NCBI GenBank assembly: GCA_902461935.1
Contig: CABPZP010000003.1
Coordinates: 45,106 to 109,105 of the forward strand
Direction: 5' to 3'
Length of the DNA: 64,000 nucleotides
Origin: Merdicola sp905200315
GTDB taxonomy: Bacteria > Bacillota > Clostridia > TANB77 > CAG-508
Positions 59,503-64,000 of this stretch are shown here, in pieces. The notes beneath the pieces were generated by a model. It was not told where the DNA came from and made no database searches. It saw nothing but the letters and a program-made list of their open reading frames with translations. How positions within the stretch are numbered: position 1 is the stretch's first letter; each line of letters opens with the position of its first letter. The position numbers were made by a program, and so were the translations under genes.

Positions 59503-59639
59503 TTGAAATTCCTCCTTAATTATTTTATTATTTTTATTATTTTAAATACTAGTTTGCATTTTATAACATCTTCGTTAAAAATGCAAGTATTTTAAGTAAT
59601 TTTTATATATCTCTGCAGAAAAGTTATATGTTAAAGTAA

Positions 59640-59675
59640 AATTTTCAATTCTCCAACTTCTAACTTTCCTACTTC
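59640..59675. repeat. TTCCAACTTCTAACTT-type dispersed repeat, fusA-tuf spacer
   Basis: TCAATTCTCCAACTTCTAAC followed by TTTCCTACTTC. Same low-complexity family as 61784-61880 and as the DNA that encodes PTSN motifs in prepilin leaders. Confidence 0.5.
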
Positions 59676-59679
59676 ATTT

Positions 59680-61761
59680 CTAATCTTTTTTAGCTCTTGA
59701 TGCAACAATTTGCTCATGAACTGATTTTGGAACTTCCTCATAATGAGATGGTTCCATTGAGTATGTTCCTCTACCTTGTGTTTTAGAACGTAAGTCTGTT
59801 GCATATCCAAACATTTCTGAAAGTGGGATAAATGCATGTATTTCTTGCATTCCATCTTTACCTTCCATTCCTTCCATTCTACCACGTCTAGAGTTAACGT
59901 CACCTATAACATCTCCCATGTATTCTTCTGGAACTGTTATATCAACTTTCATTATAGGTTCTAGTATAACTGATTTAGCTTGTTTACATCCTTCTTTGAA
60001 TGCCATAGATGCAGCTATTTTGAACGCCATTTCTGAAGAGTCAACTTCATGGTATGAACCATCAACTAATGAAACTTTGAAGTCTATAACTGGGTATCCA
60101 GCTAAAACACCAGTTTCAGCAGCTTCTCTCATTCCTTGTTCAATTGGTTTAATATATTCTTTTGGAACAGCTCCTCCAACGATTTTGCTTTCGAATTCTA
60201 TTCCTTTACCTGGCTCTAATGGTTCCATTTCAAACCAAACATCACCATATTGTCCTTTACCACCAGATTGACGAATGAATTTACCTTGAACTTTAACTGC
60301 ATTTCTAATTGTTTCTTTGTAAGCAACTTGTGGTTTACCTACATTACATTCAACTTTAAATTCTCTTTTTAATCTATCGATAATAATATCTAAGTGTAAT
60401 TCACCCATACCTGCAATAATTGTTTGACCTGTTTCTTGGTTTGTATAAGCTTTGAATGTTGGGTCTTCTTCTGCAAGTTTTGTTAGGGCTATACCCATTT
60501 TTTCTTGAGCAGCTTTATCTTTTGGCTCAATAGCTATATCGATAACTGGTTCAGGGAATTCCATAGATTCTAGAATTATTGGATGATCTGGATCACATAA
60601 AGTATTTCCAGTTGTTACATCTTTCATTCCTACTGCTGCCGCTATATCTCCAGCATATACTTTATCTATATCTTCTCTGTGATTTGAGTGCATTTGAAGA
60701 ATTCTTCCGATTCTTTCTTTTTTATCTTTACTTGAGTTTAATACTGTAGAACCTGATTCTAAAGTTCCTGAATAAACTCTAAAGAAACATAATTTTCCAA
60801 CAAATGGGTCTGTAGCAATTTTGAATGCTAAGGCTGCAAATGGTTCAGAATCTGAAGTTTTAGCTTCTATTTCTTCTCCATCCATTGTTGTTCCTTTTAT
60901 GTGTGCAATATCTAATGGTGATGGCATATAATCAACAATTGCGTCTAATAATTCTTGAACACCTTTGTTTTTGTATGAAGAACCACATGTAACTGGAACT
61001 ATTTTATTTGCTATTGTACCAGCTCTTAAACCTTTTTTGATTTCTTCAGCTGTTAGTTCTTCTCCATCTAAATATTTCATCATTAATTCTTCGTCTTGTT
61101 CTGCAACTGCTTCTATCATTTCACTTCTGAATTTTTCAGCATCTGCTCTCATATCTTCTGGAATTTCTCTTTCTTCAACTTCTTTTCCTAAATCATCTTT
61201 GTGTATGAAAGCTTTCATTTTTATTAAATCTACAATTCCTTTGAATTGATCTTCTGCTCCAATTGGTAATTGAATTGGTACAGCATTTGCTTTTAATCTA
61301 TTTTTTAATTGATTAACACAAAGCATAAAGTTTGCACCTGTTATATCCATTTTGTTTACATATACCATTCTTGGAACACTGTATTTATCAGCTTGTCTCC
61401 AAACTGTTTCTGTTTGTGGTTGAACTCCACCTTTAGCAGCTAAAACTGTAACAGCTCCATCAAGAACTTTTAAAGATCTTTGAACTTCAACTGTAAAGTC
61501 AACGTGTCCTGGTGTATCGATAATATTAATTCTATTATTATTCCAGAAACATGTTGTACAAGCAGATGTAATTGTAATACCTCTTTCTTGTTCTTGAGCC
61601 ATCCAGTCCATTGTAGCAGCACCTTCGTGAACTTCACCTATTTTATGTGTTTTTCCTGTATAGAATAATATTCTCTCTGTTGTTGTTGTTTTACCAGCAT
61701 CAATGTGAGCCATTATTCCTATATTTCTTGTTCTTTCTAGTGGGTATGCTCTTCCTGCCAT
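59680..61761 (-). CDS. fusA: Elongation factor G
   Basis: 693 residues. GTPase motifs AHIDAGKTTTTER (G1), DTPGHVDFT (G3), NKMDITGAN (G4); then domains II-V, with the domain IV block GGKGQYGDVWFEMEP and the C-terminal DVNSRRGRMEGME. Catalyses translocation and, with RRF, ribosome recycling. Central gene of the str operon. GGGGAGG precedes the ATG. Confidence 0.98.
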   Translation of the reverse strand: MAGRAYPLERTRNIGIMAHIDAGKTTTTERILFYTGKTHKIGEVHEGAATMDWMAQEQERGITITSACTTCFWNNNRINIIDTPGHVDFTVEVQRSLKVLDGAVTVLAAKGGVQPQTETVWRQADKYSVPRMVYVNKMDITGANFMLCVNQLKNRLKANAVPIQLPIGAEDQFKGIVDLIKMKAFIHKDDLGKEVEEREIPEDMRADAEKFRSEMIEAVAEQDEELMMKYLDGEELTAEEIKKGLRAGTIANKIVPVTCGSSYKNKGVQELLDAIVDYMPSPLDIAHIKGTTMDGEEIEAKTSDSEPFAALAFKIATDPFVGKLCFFRVYSGTLESGSTVLNSSKDKKERIGRILQMHSNHREDIDKVYAGDIAAAVGMKDVTTGNTLCDPDHPIILESMEFPEPVIDIAIEPKDKAAQEKMGIALTKLAEEDPTFKAYTNQETGQTIIAGMGELHLDIIIDRLKREFKVECNVGKPQVAYKETIRNAVKVQGKFIRQSGGKGQYGDVWFEMEPLEPGKGIEFESKIVGGAVPKEYIKPIEQGMREAAETGVLAGYPVIDFKVSLVDGSYHEVDSSEMAFKIAASMAFKEGCKQAKSVILEPIMKVDITVPEEYMGDVIGDVNSRRGRMEGMEGKDGMQEIHAFIPLSEMFGYATDLRSKTQGRGTYSMEPSHYEEVPKSVHEQIVASRAKKD

Positions 61762-61783
61762 TTATTTTCCTCCCCTCGATTTA

Positions 61784-61880
61784 GAGGTTAGATATTAGAG
61801 ATTAGATGTTAGATATTATCAATTCTTTCAAAAGTTTTTCCAACTTCCAACTTCCAGCTTCTAACTTCTAGTTTTTAACT
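61784..61880. repeat. Low-complexity TTAGATATTAGA / TTCCAACTTCCAA repeat before fusA
   Basis: In the fusA leader: GAGGTTAGATATTAGAGATT and ATGTTAGATATTA, then TTCCAACTTCCAACTTCCAG and CTTCTAACTTCTAG. The two halves are approximate complements (TTAGA / TCTAA), so an RNA hairpin is possible. A short copy (CTAGATGTTAGAGATTG) is at 62421. Confidence 0.65.
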
Positions 61881-61932
61881 TTAATTGTTAATTTAAAATT
61901 TTTATAAAAAGTGATTGCTTTTTATAGAAATT

Positions 61933-62403
61933 CTACCATTTATAATGAGCAAAAGCCTTATTAGCTTCAGCCATTCTATGAGTATCTTCTTTCTTTTTGA
62001 AAGCTCCACCGTTTCCGTTTGTAGCATCTATTATTTCTCCGGCTAATTTTTCAGCCATTGTTTTTTCATGTCTGTTTCTTGCATAACTTACAAGCCATCT
62101 TAAACCTAAAGTTTGTCTTCTTTCAGGTCTAATCTCTAATGGAACTTGGTATGTAGCTCCACCAACTCTTCTTGCTTTTACTTCAAGAACTGGCATTATA
62201 TTTTCTAATGCTGCTTCAAAAACTTCTAATGGATCTTTTTGTTCTTTTTCTTTTATGATGTCAAATGCATCATAAACTATTTTTTGAGCAACAGATTTTT
62301 TACCATCTAACATAATGTTGTTTACTAATTTTGTAACAACTTTGCTATTGTACATTGGATCTGGTAAAACATCTCTTTTTGCTATATTTCCTCTTCTTGG
62401 CAC
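61933..62403 (-). CDS. rpsG: Ribosomal protein S7
   Basis: 156 residues, the usual length. MPRRGNIAKRDVLPDPMYNS, KSVAQKIVYDAFDIIKEKEQ, VKARRVGGATYQVPLEIRPE and KREDTHRMAEANKAFAHYKW-type ending are all characteristic. Nucleates the 30S head by binding 16S rRNA; in many bacteria it also autoregulates the str operon. AAAAGGAGTGAAGAATA precedes the ATG. Confidence 0.98.
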   Translation of the reverse strand: MPRRGNIAKRDVLPDPMYNSKVVTKLVNNIMLDGKKSVAQKIVYDAFDIIKEKEQKDPLEVFEAALENIMPVLEVKARRVGGATYQVPLEIRPERRQTLGLRWLVSYARNRHEKTMAEKLAGEIIDATNGNGGAFKKKEDTHRMAEANKAFAHYKW

Positions 62404-62805
62404 TATTCTTCACTCCTTTTCTAGATGTTAGAGATTGAATCTTTAAAGTTCAAATTCATTTTTCTACTTTTAATTTTTTCTCTTTCATCTTAATTTTTTT
62501 GACATTTATAAAAATATCTAAAGTTACTCTGGAAAGTATTAAAACAATCTTTCCCGTATAGTGCTCTATTAATCTATTAAAAATTCAAGTACCATACTTA
62601 ATTAAAACAGAATAACAAGCACTAATTTAATTAATTTTGCTAAACCCAAAATAATAAAAACTTTATTTTTATAAAGTTTTCGGTAATTAGAAGCAAGTAT
62701 AACAAGGCAACCAAATCAAAATTTTCGCAGTCGTACAAATGGTACGTCGAGAAAATTTCAGATGCAGGTTAACAAAGTTAGACGCTGCTTATTAATTAGC
62801 GAAAA
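62404..62805 (-). other. rpsL-rpsG spacer with successive small hairpins
   Basis: This unusually long str-operon spacer has no open frame. Near 62725-62805 it holds consecutive complementary pairs: GTAC-AAATG-GTAC, TTAAC-AAA-GTTAGA, and GCT-TATTAAT-TAGC. The rest is AT-rich. It could be a ribosomal-protein autoregulatory or mRNA-processing site, or another dispersed repeat; only comparison would tell. Confidence 0.35.
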
Positions 62806-63219
62806 TTATTTTTTAGGACGTTTAGCTCCATACTTAGAACGCGCTTGCATTCTATCTTTAACACCTGCTGTATCTAATGTTCCTCTTATAATGTGGTATC
62901 TAACACCTGGAAGGTCTTTTACTCTTCCACCTCTAATTAAAACAACGCTGTGTTCTTGTAAGTTATGTCCAATACCTGGTATATAAGATGTTACTTCGTA
63001 ACCATTAGAAAGTCTAACTCTGGCAACTTTTCTTAAAGCTGAGTTTGGCTTTTTAGGTGTTACAGTTTTTACTACTGTACAAACTCCTCTTTTTTGTGGA
63101 GCTCTATTGTTTGTTAATCTCTTGTTTTTAGAGTTATAACCATGTTGTAGAGCTGGTGAGTTTGATTTTGCTTTTGAAGTTTGTCTTCCTTTTCTTACTA
63201 ATTGATTAATTGTTGGCAC
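62806..63219 (-). CDS. rpsL: Ribosomal protein S12
   Basis: 137 residues from a GTG start (TAGGAGGTGAAATTTAA upstream). MPTINQLVRKGRQ, NRAPQKRGVCTVVKTVTPKK with PNSALRKVARV, and GGRVKDLPGVRYHIIRGTLD are the conserved decoding-site loops. Both Lys residues whose change gives streptomycin resistance (KKPNS and VKDLPG) are wild type. First str-operon gene seen here. The leader (63220-63300) has a long-range pair, AACCGTTA / TAACGGTT. Confidence 0.98.
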   Translation of the reverse strand: MPTINQLVRKGRQTSKAKSNSPALQHGYNSKNKRLTNNRAPQKRGVCTVVKTVTPKKPNSALRKVARVRLSNGYEVTSYIPGIGHNLQEHSVVLIRGGRVKDLPGVRYHIIRGTLDTAGVKDRMQARSKYGAKRPKK

Positions 63220-63358
63220 TTAAATTTCACCTCCTATAAAATATTACAAACCGTTACGGATATATAGTTTTACACTTTTTACCATAACGGTTTATATTTT
63301 ATCATTTTTAGTTAATTATGTCAATGCTTTCTAGTTCATAAATTTACTTTGATGTTTT

Positions 63359-64000
63359 TTATTTTGTATTTTCTTTTTCATCTGCAAATTTTATTTCAGC
63401 AGCTTCTTCCATTCTTCTAATTGCATCTGCTGTATTAATTTCAGCCTTTTCTACATTAACTCTTTTATTTTCTTTGTTTTTACTAACTATACTCTTAGGT
63501 TCAACACTTTTCAATTCTACTTCTGGCATTTTATTTTTTTCTTCATCTTTTTTGTTTTTCCCTAATTTTATTGGCTTTGCATGATTTATTTTACTTTTTA
63601 TAAATCCTTTGATTTTCCTTGTAAAGTTTTTGATATTTTTTATTGACTTTTTAAATATTCCTTCCTTTTTTATCTTTGCTATTTTATTTGCTTCTTCAAT
63701 TTCCTCTTTTGAAAAACTTTCATTTTCGAATAGACTATCTGCAACCTTTCCTCTTACTTTATCTGTTTCTACATTCTTTCCATTCATTAAATTAATAAAG
63801 TTATTTTTTATACTATTATCTATACCATTTTTCTCTTTCTTGTCAGATTCATTCGTTTTTATTTTTTCTATTTCATCTTGTAATTTAATTATTTTATGTT
63901 GTCTGTTTGCCTGAATTTGATCATTTTCTATACTTTTTCCTCTTTCTAAATCGTTGGCATATATTTCTTGAATTCCACCTATTTGTTTTTCTATTTCTTT
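63359..64000 (-). CDS. Charged coiled-coil protein, partial (N terminus beyond the window)
   Basis: The frame is open from the window edge (KEIEKQIGGIQEIYANDLER ... HKIIKLQDEIEKIKTNESDK) through MNGKNVETDK to a stop at 63359; the ATG at 63787 is probably internal. The 213 visible residues are Lys/Glu-rich, with coiled-coil stretches, a basic middle (KKSIKNIKNFTRKIKGFIKS), no membrane segment and no family I recognise. Confidence 0.55.
   Translation of the reverse strand, partial: KEIEKQIGGIQEIYANDLERGKSIENDQIQANRQHKIIKLQDEIEKIKTNESDKKEKNGIDNSIKNNFINLMNGKNVETDKVRGKVADSLFENESFSKEEIEEANKIAKIKKEGIFKKSIKNIKNFTRKIKGFIKSKINHAKPIKLGKNKKDEEKNKMPEVELKSVEPKSIVSKNKENKRVNVEKAEINTADAIRRMEEAAEIKFADEKENTK

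Overview
The window (about 26% G+C by eye) reads as the chromosome of a low-GC, Gram-positive-type bacterium of the Firmicutes, most likely an uncultured Clostridia-like gut organism. Evidence: strong AGGAGG ribosome-binding sites, a CIRCE/HrcA-type operator before groESL, DivIVA plus SepF, the plsX-acpP-rnc block, a str operon (rpsL-rpsG-fusA-tuf), and the abundant ITLIAL...GENGII class of prepilin-like proteins typical of such genomes. The genetic code looks standard (TGA is used as a stop). Identifications rest on reading motifs; no database search was run.

Layout. 1-0.3 kb: C-terminal end of a PASTA-domain penicillin-binding protein. 0.3-6 kb: prepilin-like gene, MTA/SAH-nucleosidase-like gene, Ca2+-type P-ATPase, a small gene. 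6-16 kb (minus strand): smc, divIVA, sepF, a HlyD-like adaptor, miaA, a small membrane protein, mutL. 16-18.7 kb: two tiny Cys-rich membrane peptides, then groEL and groES. 18.7-22.2 kb: two prepilin-like genes flanking a REP-associated tyrosine transposase (RAYT). 22.2-28.6 kb: pyrG, a glycerophosphodiesterase, deoD, diacylglycerol kinase, uvrC, a PH-domain protein. 28.6-45.3 kb: an integrated mobile element with TnpV-like genes at its left end, a PD-(D/E)XK-NACHT STAND protein, a DNA methyltransferase, a complete DpnII-type restriction-modification set, a helicase-loader/replisome-organiser module, an excisionase-like protein, an uncharacterised operon of a zinc-ribbon protein, a helical protein and a proteasome-fold (Ntn) protein, and a tyrosine integrase at the right end. 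45.3-54.6 kb: ASCH and Nudix genes, glmS, an OGG1-like glycosylase, a tandem GGDEF protein, a YitT-type membrane protein, a cysteine-less radical-SAM relative, rnc. 54.6-64 kb: a fourth prepilin-like gene, acpP, plsX, and the str operon.

Two systems stand out. First, three prepilin-like genes share a 5' module in which a dinucleotide microsatellite, (AC)19, (AC)12 or (TA)7, lies about 10 codons after the start. The repeat number sets the reading frame: one gene reads ON and two read OFF, which is what slipped-strand phase variation of surface filaments or adhesins would look like. The long leaders of these proteins have also collected dispersed repeats. Second, a REP/RAYT system has scattered GGGTCG...CGACCCCTACA and GGGCACGG...CCGTGCCCCTACA palindromes through intergenic regions, into the transposase itself, into a prepilin leader and in frame into glmS.

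The mobile element adds a defence cargo (DpnII system and NACHT nuclease). Its zinc-ribbon/helical/Ntn operon is the best candidate here for an undescribed system.
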